Origin: Furcasterigmium furcatum
Lineage: Eukaryota > Ascomycota > Sordariomycetes > Glomerellales > Plectosphaerellaceae
Direction: 5' to 3'
Length of the DNA stretch: 64,000 nt
Assembly: GCA_001599815.1 (NCBI GenBank)
Contig: BCIA01000002.1
Coordinates: 5,615,626-5,679,625 of the forward strand
The translations under genes were made by a program, and so were the position numbers. Below the pieces are notes generated by a model. That model searched no databases and had not been told where the DNA came from. It saw only the letters and a program-made list of their open reading frames with translations. Numbering within the stretch: position 1 is the stretch's first letter; every line of letters starts with the position of its first letter. Shown piece after piece: positions 11,765 through 22,797 of this stretch.

Positions 11765-13249
11765 CTAACTGAGAAACTCCTCCTTCAGCCAGTGGCGCAG
11801 CACGGACCTGCCCTCGGAGAAGGTCTCCTTATCCCACCGCACGATGATGGCGGCGTGGCTGTGGCGGTCGCGCTGGATGTATACGGGGTACTTCCGCCAG
11901 CCGACACTGTCCAGGGCCTCGATCATCTTGAACTGATACGGGGCCAGGGCGAGCGTGGGCTGGGCGGGGACGGACATGCGCCTCTCGCGGGAGAGGAGCT
12001 GGGCGGTGGCCTCGTCGTCGTCCTCGGTGTCGGAGGCGGCGAGGTAGGCCTGGTTCTGGGAGGAGTTGAGGGCCTCGTAGGCCTGCTCGACCTCTGTGCG
12101 AATCTCCGTGATCCAGAGGGGGAAGTGGCGGTAGTCGTCGACGGCGACGCCAGCGAGGCCCTTCTCGTGGAGGCGGATGCGGGAGGAGGAGCGGACGGTC
12201 TGGATGCACGAGTTGAAGAGGAAGGCGATGATGCCGAACGGGACGAAGAAAGCGATGGCCAGGGCGAAGGGGATGCGGCGGGCCCAGGTCAAGGCCGTCG
12301 AAGCGGCCGAAGAGAGGCTCAGAGGGGCGAGGGCCTTGGGGCGCGGGGCGACGGGGTGTTCGGGGTTGAGGATAACGTTGTCATAGTCGTCGAGGTAGTT
12401 GAGCTTGAGGCCGGAGATGTTGGTGTACGGGTCGGTCTTGGCGATGCCGGTGGTGTAGTAGACGGCGCTCCTGTCGTTGACGATGTTGGTGTAGAGGGTT
12501 CGCCGCTTGAACTTCTTGAGGCCGGACATGAAGATGGAGTTGGGCTCGGCGAGGACGGAGAGCAGCGGCCGGCCCGTGTCCCGGAACTTGTCGATGGTGA
12601 ACAGCTGGCGGCCGGACATGGAGAGGGTTCTCGCGCCGAGGACGTTCCAGACGTGGTTGTGCCATCCCCGCAAGGGGGTCCTGACGCCGAGATGAGGCGT
12701 CGCGAAGGTTGTGAAGTTCTGGTCTCGGTTAGCGACTCATCCCCGATGCGCTCACTCGGGTTCTCATCGTTCTCACCATGCACTCGAACCTGTCCAGCAG
12801 GCCCTTGGCGTCGAGCAGGCCGACGGCGTAGCGGGCGACGAGGCCGCCGAGGGAGTAGCCGATGACGCTGAGCTTCTTGATCTCGCCGCCGTTGGCCTTA
12901 ATAACGCGCAGCTCCTCCTCGATCTCGGCGCAGACGCGCTCGCCGCCGCGCTCGATGCCGTCGTAGGTGAAACTGCCGCTGTTTCGCTTCGCCAGCAGCA
13001 GGTGCAGCTGGTCGGCGGGATACCGGGAGCGCAGGCTTTTGGCAATGTTGGCCATGTGGTTCGGGTTGCCCCAGAGCTGTTGTCGGGGTCGAGTTAGCCC
13101 ATTATCGCGATGCTCAGTGCCCGCGCATGACGTGGGTATCACATGTGAGAGCGAGACTGGGAGCGAAAGTGAGAGCGGGAGGGACGCACCCCGTGGACCA
13201 GCACGCAGAGGTGTTCGGCACCTGCGACGCCGCCGGTATGATCCATCAT
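11765..13249 (-). CDS. DUF676 putative serine esterase/lipase
   Basis: Three exons, 13249-13190, 13076-12777 and 12718-11765, give 437 residues; both introns have GTGCGT or GTGAGA donors and clean CAG acceptors. The start region reads LCVLVHGLWGNPNH, the oxyanion-side strand of DUF676 hydrolases, and GYSLGG supplies the nucleophile Ser95. The block NFTTFATPHLGVRTP at the second junction is also diagnostic. A hydrophobic helix (about residues 260-285) suggests membrane or lipid-droplet attachment. Relatives in yeast (Rog1, Lpl1, YOR059C) act as acyl-lipid or phospholipid lipases. Two adjacent ATGs open the frame at 13249 and 13246; the first is used. The acidic segment TEDDDEAT lies near residue 340. 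Confidence 0.9.
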
Positions 13250-14250
13250 GTGGGAGTAGTCGTTGGAGATCAGGGACCGGTCGATAGAGTGAACGGAGAA
13301 GGGTAGCAACTCTGAGGTTTGTGGGAGGCGAAGAAAAAGTCCAGCCGGGAAGAGAACCGGGCGGGTGTCTTTGGCTCCGAAGGGATGGAAGAATCCAATC
13401 CCCCGGGACGGCCGCGACAACCACGCGCGCTCTCCCCAACGGGACTTCTTCTTGGTGGGGGAGGCCGCCGGAGTTAACGGGATTCAGGGGCCGATGCGAC
13501 CAGTCGACAGCGCTGTAGGCGTCACTGAAGCTGCACGGGACTCAGCGGTTGGCCAGTGGGCGGCCGCGCAACTTGCAGCGTGAGGTCAGGCCCCGTGCTC
13601 GGTTGCCTGTTCGGGACTTGTTGGACGGTTATTAGTGGGTCATAGGGCGACGTCGACGCAGTTGAAGATCGATGATCGTGACTAAAGTTGCGGTGATCGG
13701 GAGGTGAGAACCTAATTCGAAGAGAGACAGACAGGGAAGCAGGTCGTGATGTCTAGATTGAATACACCGCGCGGTCTGGGGGATTCCTATCTTAATAAAT
13801 ACGCTGCCGTCTAAAGAATCGCCCTCCTGATAACGCCCGAGATAAAGTCCCCAGTCGATCCGAGCCTGCATCGACCGTTACTAGTAGCACAGATTAACTG
13901 ATGGACTTGCCCTGATAGGCAGGTTTAGCCCGCTCTCCGTCCAGATGCAAGGGCGGCGCGCCTTTTACATTTGAGCTTCTGAGGGCATTTTCGGCTGGAT
14001 TTGCCTCGTCTGTCCGTCTGTCCGTCTGCCGACGGGGGTTAGCCCGGCTTGCCCCAGGCTATCGGGATGGCTGTCGATAAGTTCCCGTAACATACAGGTC
14101 TTAGCGGCGAAGACAAAAGCACATGCGGGTCTGCTCCAATGGAGATCCTGGACGCTGCGATAGGCGTGGCATGCAAGGGGGGCAGGGGGCGGAGAGGGGC
14201 TTTATTTTCTTGACCTAACAGAAGCAAACATGGCAACCGACTCGTCGTCA
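13250..14250. other. Intergenic region between lipase and kinase genes
   Basis: One kilobase without a supported gene. It holds the lipase promoter and the kinase 3' end. A short degenerate GTCTGTCC repeat lies at about 14007-14028. The frame at 14039-14752 (minus) is a readthrough of kinase introns and is not a gene. Confidence 0.45.
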
Positions 14251-15745
14251 CTAGAGATGCGACTTGAGCCAAGGATCCTGGAGGAGTTCTTTTGCAGTGC
14301 TGCGACGTGCTGGATCCCACTGCATCATCTTTGTCATGAGCGCCAGGAACTGGAGCTTCTCGTCTCCCTCCAAGCTCGTCTCCGTCTCCTCCAGGGGCGA
14401 CGTCGGGGGCAGCTCGATCCCGCCAGAAAACTTCCCTGATAGCAGGTAAGTATGAGTCTCCATGAATGATCGAGGCGGTTGCCGGCCAATTACTACTTAT
14501 ACTTACCATCAGAGAAGAACTTGTCGCTGAGGCTGCCGCGCGCAACGAGCTCCGGCGGCGGGAGACCCAAAACTGATATGACGCTCGCAAGATGCGCACG
14601 AGTCCGATACCTCTTGTGCTCTGGGTCTCGGCCGGAGAACATGTGTCGCCCTTCGAAAATATCCCAGACCTGCGGAGGATCATCGAGTCAGCGACGGCTT
14701 GACGAGCAGCGTAGAGTCCGACGAACCATGCACCCGGCATTCCATATGTCAATCTCGTGACCCCAGGGAATCCCGAGCATCACCTCGGGCGCCCTATAGA
14801 GTTCCGGCTGGACGTCCCTGTCGTTCGGTTCCTTGCCGGAAACCACGGCGCCAAAGTCGCACAAGACGGGTGGTCTCAGCCGCTTCGCCTCCGGCACACC
14901 GAGACTTCGGGACGTGTAGATGATTCTGTCGTCGAGAACTTTTCTCGGGCAGGGCTTCTCCAACTCGTCCCTTTCAAACTCCTCGAACACGGAATCGTCA
15001 TCGATCCCGAACATGATGTTGTCCGCTCTGATGTCTGCTTGCTGAGTTAGACTCACAATCCTAATCTCAATATGCCCAGCTCGTCTCACCCGCATGAAAT
15101 AGTTGGCATTCTGTGTGCAGAAAATCCAGGGCCAAAAAGAGGCGCTGGAGAACGATGGCGAGCACTGGCACCGGCAGACGTCCGACTTCGACGGGGTTCC
15201 GCTTCAGAAATGCATCGACACTGTCCCACAGCGGCGGATGCACGAGGCACTGGTGCTCGCCGTCCGGGCCGCTGACCTTGAACGAGTCTGAGAGGGTCCT
15301 CAGTGCGTCGCGGCCTGGGTGGCTGGAAGTGGCAGAGACGCTGGCGAGGTGCTTGTACGTGTTCAGCTCGTCGTCGGCAGCCTCCCCCAACGCCTGCGCG
15401 CGCACGAACATTTTCAGTGCCACATGTCGATGCTGGCTGGGCCGGAGTCAGCCGCTGAAGGTCGCATACTAAGGGTTCCCGCGGGGGTGGTTGTCATAAT
15501 TACTTGAGATCCCGCGCCAGCCAGACGGTTGAGCACGCCCCGTACCCAAGCTTTCCGACGACTTGATATCGGGAGGCGAATACCTGGCCGATATGGACGG
15601 GATAGTACCTCGCGGCAAGGTAATCGGGCAGTGTCTCCTCCTCAACCCTCACATCCGGGCCGAGGCGCTGGAAGTTCGTGTTGGCGAAGACGCGTGGAGG
15701 AGCCGGGGGCCCCAGCCGCCTTATCCATCGGAGGAGAGAAGTCAT
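14251..15745 (-). CDS. SRPK-like serine/threonine protein kinase
   Basis: Five exons (15745-15504, 15436-15090, 15034-14727, 14669-14507, 14435-14251) join in frame to 414 residues. Kinase landmarks are GKLGYGACSTVW (glycine loop), VALK (ATP-anchoring lysine), CDFGAV (metal-binding), RAPEVML and DIWNAGC. The N-terminal PVHIGQVFASRYQVVGKLG and the C-terminal MMQWDPARRSTAKELLQDPW are typical of SR-protein kinases of the Sky1/SRPK type, which phosphorylate Arg/Ser-rich splicing and export factors. Filamentous fungi carry many such paralogues, often divergent. Here the catalytic loop reads HADIRADN, so the usual lysine after the catalytic aspartate is arginine. All five splice junctions restore family sequence, which supports the model. 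Confidence 0.88.
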
Positions 15746-17567
15746 GAGTTCCGGCGTATCGCAGGTGGCGGTTATTGCAGCTCGGAGCCGTTCCAGGCCA
15801 CCGGGATTGAAGAGAGATTGGCGTGAGGCTGGCCGATGCTGACAGCTTCGGAAGTGATGGCCACCTCAGGCATCCTCAGCCTGCCAGGGCTCAAGCAGGG
15901 GAGCAGCCTTGGTATTGCTCATATTAAGCAGTAGCAACCCTGAGTTGTCATTTTGAAATTTCTTCATCCCAGCAATGCAAATGTTGGAAGAAAGGAGAGA
16001 ACAGAATATCTCTTTCTCTCTCAGCTGTCCGACGGAACATCATCGCGCCAAGAGTCCGTCCACGGTGTGTTCACAGGGCTGATAGTCTGATCCTTGTTAG
16101 TAAGACGCCACGACTTGATCAATCATATTGGAGGTACATACTTGGAGCCCTGAGGATATTATCTCAAAAGGGATGCGAGGTTATTTTGGGGCATTAATGA
16201 TAATCATCTGCCCCAGCATGAGCGATGAACACGGCGATGAGACGAACGAATGACGATTTATGCCTGGCTCCTTGTCAGTACCGACTTTCAGAAGTTGAGA
16301 CGGGAAGTTGTCACATGGATAATCAAGTCCCTGGGCAGCCCTACCTTGTCAGTTCCTTTGCTTTCTTCCCTCTTTACATGGACAGCCAGAGACCCATCCC
16401 GTGTAAGCTCCCGCGGGAGTCTGTGCGGATCTAATTCTGATGTGACATGGAACCTGAGCTTGGCAATGAGCGCATTGCGACTGGGAAGGTCTCCTACTGC
16501 ATGATCCACCATGATGCATATGATCAAGTCATTCTGAGGTCCAAGTTGTGTAGCAAAGATGTCTGGTACTGCATGACGAACGAGCTCCCAAAGTGCGGCC
16601 TTCAGTTGTCCTCCTCGCAACGGACGCCTCTCCCAGGTTCATCCTTCTCCCGGCCACTCAAGACATGTCGACCTCTGATGTTTGTTGGCAGGACATTTTC
16701 AGACGGGGGGTTGGGACTCACCCCCGCCATATCCGTCGGTGAAGCGATGTTCTGAGACTTTCTGGCCCAGCTGGCCCGTGAGGCTGAAGATATCGTGCTC
16801 ATGAGGCTGTCAACCACGAGTTATCACTTCTGATATCTCATCAACCAGGAATGCAGACGTCTCACCCCCTCAGCTCCCGTGTCGGACGGAAACACAACCT
16901 CGCCAAGGAGGCCTCTGACCTGACTGCTGGCGTGGTTCGTCCCGTCACGCAGGAACGAGCTTGGACAAGCCGTGCATAGAAGAGGCCAGCATGGCAACAT
17001 AGGGCTTGCCCGGGTTGTCCCAAGCATGAAAGAACGGGTGGCATCATCAATGCCTCTAGTCGCATGTGGCTTGTTGTAACCGACGGCACTGAACACACCC
17101 CGGCCCTGGAGGCACAAACGGTCTCCAGCTTTACAGGGGGCAAGCGCTGAGACAGAGCAGAAATGTGGATCCTCCCACACCCCTAAATGCGGAAGCCGCC
17201 TCTGGCATAGAAGCCGCTCTGGCGCCTGGCAAACTGTGGGACACCAACTGTTGCAGATTCCAGCCATCCAAAACGCCCTACTTACCTAATCCGGCTTCCC
17301 TCTTTCAACCACACCTCGTGCTCTCTTCTCAGATCAGGGAACGACAGACGACACGGGGCTGAGCTCATCGACCAAGCTTCAAGGCCTGCCTCTGTTTGCG
17401 GGGGATCTGCCACATCCATCCATCTCCATTCCTCCCACCTCTCTCGAACTGCATGCCACAAGCCCGGGCAAACCTGCAGCAATCAGGAGCCCGCTCTAGC
17501 AAACGAGCCCGGCGCCGAAAACCCAGCGGAATCCGGACACCGATTACCTAGATGATCGCATCGCATC
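15746..17567. other. Long intergenic stretch with possible decayed coding traces
   Basis: No intact gene is supported over 1.8 kb. On the minus strand between about 16290 and 17270 short protein-like stretches occur in different frames (for example DLIICIMVDHAVGDLP in one and HAWDNPGKPYVAML in another), interrupted by stops without good splice sites. Either an old gene has decayed here or the resemblance is chance. The left part (15840-16250) is AT-richer. Confidence 0.35.
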
Positions 17568-19679
17568 ATGTCCTCCTTCGTGAACCTCAAGCACATCCCG
17601 TGTCCGGCCGGAGATGCATGCACTGCGTTCCAGTGTCTGTTCGGGCATAAGAACGACAAGGGTCCCGGATCCTCGACACCCGCCGCAACGGATGCCAGGC
17701 CGTCCACCACACCAGACGACAGCTCGGAACCGGCCCAGGGTCACCCCAGGAAACGGCTTAAGACGGACGACCACCACCACGTTGCAGGATCTCCTCGTCT
17801 TAGCAAAACGCCCTCAAAACCCGTCACCTCTCCGTCCCATGGTCCGGACGGCAGCGTGCCCACGCGTTCACGGCCCATCTCACCACCGCCTCTGAAGAGA
17901 AAAGCACCTCACTCCTCCCCTCCGTCCGCCCCCAAGCGCCCCGCGATTCACAGACCACCCCAGAGTGAATCTGAATCACCAGCCCCGGTCACAACCCCAA
18001 AACCTGATTCACTCTCCAAGACAAAAGCTGCATCTTCCGTCGTGTCACTTGCTGCTACGACTCCGTCTATAAAAGGAACCCCTCTCTCTGCTGCTTCTCC
18101 GTCCCCCCTCGCATCCTCAACTCCCACAACTCCACCGTCCGAACAAAGGAAGACGGAAACTCTCAAGCCTCGGTTCCTCCACAAGGCACCCTCTTCCTTC
18201 GAAACTCGCTTTAAGCTCATCAAGCTCCTGCACGCGGAGTTCGTCCGTCTCAACAACGACCTCAAAAAGGAGCTCAAGTCCGAAACCCCGGACGAAGGTC
18301 GAGGACTCGTCCTCTCTGACCAGGAACTCATCTGGAAGGTCCTCGATGCCGAGGAGAGGGCCGCCATCGACAAACCTAGCATCTACAACAACGTCCTCAG
18401 GAACCTCATCATGCAGTACAAGCGAATGGCCGTAAAACAGTGGAGGGAGGAGCGCGTGACCGAGCGCAAGGCTCGCGAGACCAAGTCCCGCCCCTGCAGG
18501 CACCAAGAACTTCCTAAGAAGATCGTTACTGGCCTGACTCCAGATCAGGAGGTCAGCATGCTGTCTCAGCTCATCACCCCCATCGACCAGCTCTCCGCCC
18601 ACGGCTATGTGTCCACCGCTCCCACCGAGGCGGAGGTGCAGAAGGCCCGCGAGGGCCTCGAGGCCGCCGACGGCTGGGAAAAGTGTGACCGTTGCACCAA
18701 GCGCTTCCAAGTGATCCCCGAACGCCGCGATGAGGACGGCTCCCTCACCACCGGCGGCAAATGCACATACCACTGGGGCAAGCAATACATCCCCGAGCGC
18801 CAGCCCGGCGACAAGACCAGGGTGCCGAAACGATACCGCTGCTGCGGACAGGAGGTTGGTGACTCGGCCGGATGCACCGACGCTCCCCATCACGTCTTCA
18901 AGGCCACCGACCCCAAGCGTCTGGCCTCGGTCCTCAACTTCGCCCAGACACCTGCCAACCCTGACGCCCCCTCCAACAGGGCCGTGTGCTTCGACTGCGA
19001 AATGTGTTACACCATCCACGGCCTCGAGCTCGTCCGCCTGACCGCCACTTCATGGCCATCAGGCGAGGAGCTTCTGGACGTCCTGGTGCTTCCCATCGGC
19101 CAGATCCTTGACCTGAACTCCCGCTTCTCCGGCGTCTGGCCCGACGACCTGGCCAAGGCGGTTCCTTGGTCTGCTGCCGACTCTGCCAACCTCAGGTCTC
19201 CCCAGAAGCCCGCCAAGAGCAATGATTCCCAGATCGACCAGCCCATGAAGGTGGTCGGATCCCCCGAAGTCGCACGCGATCTCCTCTTCTCCTTGATCTC
19301 CCCTGAAACACCCCTCATCGGCCACGGCCTCGAAAACGACCTCAACTCTACTCGTATCATCCATCCCACTCTCATCGATACGGTCCTCCTCCACCCGCAC
19401 AAGCACGGCCTCCCCTATCGCTACGGCCTCAAGATGCTGATGGACACGCTCCTCAACCGCAAGATCCAGGTCGAGAACGCCGGCAAGGTGCAGGGCCATG
19501 ACTCTGCAGAAGATGCCCGCGCCGCCGGCGAGCTGGTCCACCTCAAGGTCATGGAGAAGTGGCGGGACCTGCGGTACAACGGCTGGACCCTGGACGAGGC
19601 CACCGGCCATTTCGTCCCGCCGCCTGACCCGGTCGCGCCCCCAGGGCTGACAGTGGAGTTCCTGGAGGCGGCCCACTAG
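17568..19679 (+). CDS. REX3: RNA exonuclease 3 (DEDDh 3'-5' exonuclease)
   Basis: A single frame of 703 residues. The C-terminal third is a DEDDh exonuclease domain: FDCEM gives D476 and E478, GLENDLNS gives D591, and GHDSAEDA gives H644 and D649. This set, with the preceding Cys-rich block (WEKCDRC, CRC-type cysteines around residues 370-445) and the N-terminal C-x5-C-x4-C-x3-H motif at about residues 12-28, fits the Rex3/REXO1 group. In yeast Rex3 matures the 3' ends of RNase MRP RNA and participates with Rex1/Rex2 in snRNA and 5.8S trimming in the nucleus. Residues about 35-205 are Ser/Pro/Thr-rich and probably disordered. The start at 17568 places the CCCH-like motif at the N-terminus, as in relatives. 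Confidence 0.92.
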   Translation: MSSFVNLKHIPCPAGDACTAFQCLFGHKNDKGPGSSTPAATDARPSTTPDDSSEPAQGHPRKRLKTDDHHHVAGSPRLSKTPSKPVTSPSHGPDGSVPTRSRPISPPPLKRKAPHSSPPSAPKRPAIHRPPQSESESPAPVTTPKPDSLSKTKAASSVVSLAATTPSIKGTPLSAASPSPLASSTPTTPPSEQRKTETLKPRFLHKAPSSFETRFKLIKLLHAEFVRLNNDLKKELKSETPDEGRGLVLSDQELIWKVLDAEERAAIDKPSIYNNVLRNLIMQYKRMAVKQWREERVTERKARETKSRPCRHQELPKKIVTGLTPDQEVSMLSQLITPIDQLSAHGYVSTAPTEAEVQKAREGLEAADGWEKCDRCTKRFQVIPERRDEDGSLTTGGKCTYHWGKQYIPERQPGDKTRVPKRYRCCGQEVGDSAGCTDAPHHVFKATDPKRLASVLNFAQTPANPDAPSNRAVCFDCEMCYTIHGLELVRLTATSWPSGEELLDVLVLPIGQILDLNSRFSGVWPDDLAKAVPWSAADSANLRSPQKPAKSNDSQIDQPMKVVGSPEVARDLLFSLISPETPLIGHGLENDLNSTRIIHPTLIDTVLLHPHKHGLPYRYGLKMLMDTLLNRKIQVENAGKVQGHDSAEDARAAGELVHLKVMEKWRDLRYNGWTLDEATGHFVPPPDPVAPPGLTVEFLEAAH

Positions 19680-20421
19680 CAGCAGGCTGGGACGCATCGC
19701 GGGTGGTACTGGGCGAATGGACGCTGGTATTGGGACGGACGTTGGGACGGACATTGGAACGGACAATGGGACGGACACCAGTGGGACGGACAGCAGGGGC
19801 ACTGCGGACAAGGGCAGGGCTAAAGGGCATAGCATGGCGTTGGGCGGCGTTCCCAGGCATCACCGAAGGATTGGGCCTCGGTTTGCATAGCGACTCGTGA
19901 TTTCTGCAGGGTCGATTAATACAGACTTTTTCTGCGAACAAGTTGTAAAACATCCGTCTTTTGTGAGGTTCGTGAACGTTGGACTGTCGTCCGGCATCGA
20001 TTCACCGCATGGGTATCTCGGACGGTCTTTGAGACGGGAGACTCTGGACACGGAAACAAGCGACGGAGTATTAAAGGCCTTGAAAGAATGACCCGGATAC
20101 TGACTTCCTGATAATGTAGCTTCGATATAGTGGCCGTAGCTTTTAGACATCAATATTCGATGAAGGGTCATCCGTCGGGTTGCTCGTGGTTTGCTGCTAT
20201 GCCGGGCTCCGTCGGAAGCATCGGACGGTCGTCCGTTCATGATATGTTCACAATACTCAAGTTTTGTGACAAGGTTTAACACTTGATCACAGGCCCAAAG
20301 CAATACAGCGGCACAGTGTCACATAGAATTACATGGTATTCGAAGTGGTGACTTCCCAGGCCCCTCGTCTCATCAGATATACTAATACACGGCTCATCGC
20401 TCTTTTCGCCCCGCCAGGACC
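19680..20421. other. Convergent intergenic region
   Basis: This 740-base stretch holds the 3' ends of the Rex3 gene (plus) and the prohibitin gene (minus). It starts with a 12-base tandem array. Nothing else is recognised. Confidence 0.5.
19731..19791. repeat. 12-bp tandem repeat just after the REX3 stop
   Basis: Four consecutive 12-base units of the form TGGGACGGACRT/M (19731-19778), then a three-base spacer and a fifth core TGGGACGGAC. The third unit has one change (TGGAACGGAC). It begins about 50 bases after the stop codon and so probably lies in the 3' UTR. Confidence 0.85.
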
Positions 20422-21304
20422 CTACGGCCGTCCGACGTTCATCAGCATCTGGCTCCCGCCCTTTCCGCTCGGCAAGTACGCCACGTTGGGGTTGCTCGAC
20501 AGCGTCGAGGCGATCTCCCTGCTGGCCTCGATCTTCCTGATCTGGATGAGGCCGTCGCCGACCTTCGCGATGGCCTTGCCGATGAAGTCTGCGCTCTCCG
20601 CCTCGCCCTCGGCGCGGATGACGTTGGCCTGGCGCTCCTGCTCGGCCTTCTCGACGATGAAGCGGGCGCGCTCGGCGTCCTGCTGGGCGATCTGCTTCTG
20701 CTCGACGGCCTTTGTGAACTCCTTGCCGAAGGTCATGTGGGTGATGGAGACGTCCTCGAGGGCGATGTTGAACTCGGCTGCGCGGCGGGTGAGGTCGGTG
20801 CGGATGCGGTTGGAGACGGCCTCGCGCTGGGTGATGAGCTCCGCGGCGTCGAACTGGGCGACGATGGCCTTGAGGACCTCGTTGCCGATGGAGGGGAGGA
20901 CGCGTTCGTCGTAGTCGATGCCGAGGTTCTGGGGCGGGGAGCGTCAGCAATCGGAGGGACATTCGAGGAGGACGGCGGCATACCTGGTAGATCTTGGGGA
21001 GGGCCTTGACCTCGGGCCGGTGCAGGACTCGCAGGGTCAGGCTGACCATCTGCAGGTCCTTGCTGCCGGTCATGGTGGCGATGCTCCGCGGCTTGGTGCG
21101 GACGTCGAAGATGATGCTCTTCTGCAGCCAGGGGACGAGCAGGTGGGTTCCCTCGTTGACGACCTCCTCTTTGACACCCTGCATCCTGTCGAAGATGACG
21201 GCCCTGGTTCCGCCGCGGACATCATAGATGGCGCTGCTGAACAGACTGACACCGATGGCGGCCGGGACGGCCGCGCGGTAGAGGAAGTTGAGTGGTGCCG
21301 CCAT
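20422..21304 (-). CDS. PHB1: Prohibitin 1
   Basis: Two exons, 21304-20984 and 20928-20422, join in phase 0 across a 55-nt intron (GTATGC...CCCCAG) to 275 residues, close to the usual length of about 280. The N-terminal hydrophobic segment (residues about 7-25) anchors the protein in the mitochondrial inner membrane facing the intermembrane space. The SPFH/prohibitin domain follows with [24 protein letters not shown] and the exon-junction sequence [19 protein letters not shown] coiled-coil segment near residues 180-215 ([20 protein letters not shown]) mediates assembly with Phb2. The Phb1/Phb2 ring acts as a scaffold and chaperone for respiratory-chain subunits and as a regulator of the m-AAA protease. 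Nothing unusual is seen. Confidence 0.96.
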
Positions 21305-21791
21305 GGTGTGGATGCTGTGCGTCTTCCGGGTGTTTGAAGGATCGGGCTGCGGCGTCTTTTGGTGTGTCGCGGGCAGAGTGCGGACGCAGAGCTTCCCGAA
21401 GTCGACTGTGGTTGTGAGGTTTGGTTGCTGAGAAAGCTCCGAGCAGCTCTTTCGCAGTCTCCACTTGTCTGGTGGTTCTGGCTGCCGAAGGGGCCGTCAT
21501 GGAATTGACCTGGGGACAGCGGAGGGGACCCACTCAACCGCGGGGATCACGTGATCCAACAGCTGACTTGACACTTCGACATCCATCGACACCAGCATTC
21601 CATCAACAACATTCTTACATTATCACAGTTGATGCCGTTTTATTTGCTCCAAGTTTTGGCTCCTCTTTCACAGTGGAAGAGGATTCCATGCCTGTATCCT
21701 CGCCGTGATGTCTGAACAGGTGGATGTTGCGGCTCGACGGAGGGCCGAGTGATATATGAGGCATTTTCTTTGATCCTCCATCACAACAACT
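21305..21791. other. Prohibitin promoter region
   Basis: No coding signal. The segment contains the minus-strand promoter of the prohibitin gene and the upstream flank of the first tRNA-Ile gene. Confidence 0.45.
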
Positions 21792-21865
21792 GGTCGGTTA
21801 GCTCAGTTGGTTAGAGCGTCGTACTAATAATGCGAAGGTCATGAGTTCGACCCTCATACTGACCA
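21792..21865 (+). tRNA. tRNA-Ile (anticodon AAU), copy 1
   Basis: A 74-base cloverleaf without intron. The acceptor stem GGTCGGT pairs with ACTGACC with one G-T pair, and A is the discriminator base. The D arm is GCTC...GAGC, the anticodon loop is CTAATAA with AAT in the middle, the variable loop is AGGTC and the T arm is ATGAG/CTCAT around TTCGACC. A-box and B-box elements are intact. The A34 of the anticodon would be read as inosine. CCA is not encoded. Confidence 0.97.
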
Positions 21866-21869
21866 TATC

Positions 21870-21873
21870 TTTT
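21870..21873 (+). terminator. Pol III T-run after tRNA copy 1
   Basis: TTTT begins five bases after the end of the tRNA, the usual RNA polymerase III stop signal. Confidence 0.7.
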
Positions 21874-22723
21874 GCCGGGACGGGCAAGTTGTGTATATTT
21901 TTTGGCTGGGGGTGGGAGGCGTTGGTGTTGATATGAGGTTGGGAGGACGGGGAGCGCGAGATGGCTGGGGAAGGGTCAGGAAAATGTAGGAGGAATCAGT
22001 TCGCGGAGCAAGGCCCAGGTCATCGATTCAAGCACTAATGTCAGTCAGATTCAGGGTAAAAGCATGCGACGGAGAAATCGTTACATCCTTCGGAGCAGGG
22101 ACCAATGCTACAAATCCCCTGATGCGGAAGGATTTCCTGAGAGTATCCCTGTATTGGTCCCCGGCCACGGTAGCGGCGGGAGAAGGGGCTTTATGCGCTG
22201 ATCAAGTCTTGTTTCTCTTGCTTTAATCCTCATTGTTCAGATCTCCCCCGGTAACTGCTATCGAGCTTCGCTCAAGCGAGGAAAGGTAGGCATCTCACTC
22301 TCCTGTCTCGTCTTGGGGACTACACTGCGCCGCCGTTTCCAGACCCCATCTTCACCGTCGGCCATCAAACACGTTGCACGTTGTTGAAGGTATGGTCAAC
22401 TCTGGTTAGCTGATCTGCTCCTTGCGCAACCCTTCTCTTGTCGACTCATCCCGTCTGAGAACCGGTAAATCATGGCGTCCAGCACTTCTGTTTCGGTCTC
22501 GTCCGGTGCGCTGGTGGGTGTAAGTGGCTTGGGAAAGTAAACCAGCAATGATCATGTCAGCCTTTGGGCCGAACATGAAATGTTCGGGCTCCCTGTCTTG
22601 GACAGCTCTGGCAGACCCTTGTCAGCATCATCTCACTTGTTTCCGGCGTCTCTTCCGAACCACAACTCGGGGAATGAACGGATTCGGTTCTTGGACGCCG
22701 AAATTTGACGACAATACACAACT
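21874..22723. other. Spacer between tandem tRNA-Ile genes
   Basis: About 850 bases without a gene. The first 50 bases resemble the flank downstream of the second tRNA (T-run, GCCG, a T/G-rich stretch and then GGTGGGGG-like sequence), which points to an old tandem duplication. Confidence 0.5.
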
Positions 22724-22797
22724 GGTCGGTTAGCTCAGTTGGTTAGAGCGTCGTACTAATAATGCGAAGGTCATGAGTTCGACCCTCATACTGACCA
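22724..22797 (+). tRNA. tRNA-Ile (anticodon AAU), copy 2
   Basis: Identical over all 74 bases to the gene 932 bases upstream, same strand. The four bases before the tRNA (AACT) are also the same in both. Stems, anticodon loop CTAATAA and internal promoter boxes are intact, so it should be active. Confidence 0.97.

Noticed and set aside
11792..12865. 357-codon plus-strand frame
   Set aside because: Exactly antisense to the lipase exons; Gly/Val/Glu/Asp-rich composition is the mirror of GC-rich codons on the other strand.
18117..19019. 300-codon minus-strand frame
   Set aside because: Antisense to REX3, without recognisable motifs.
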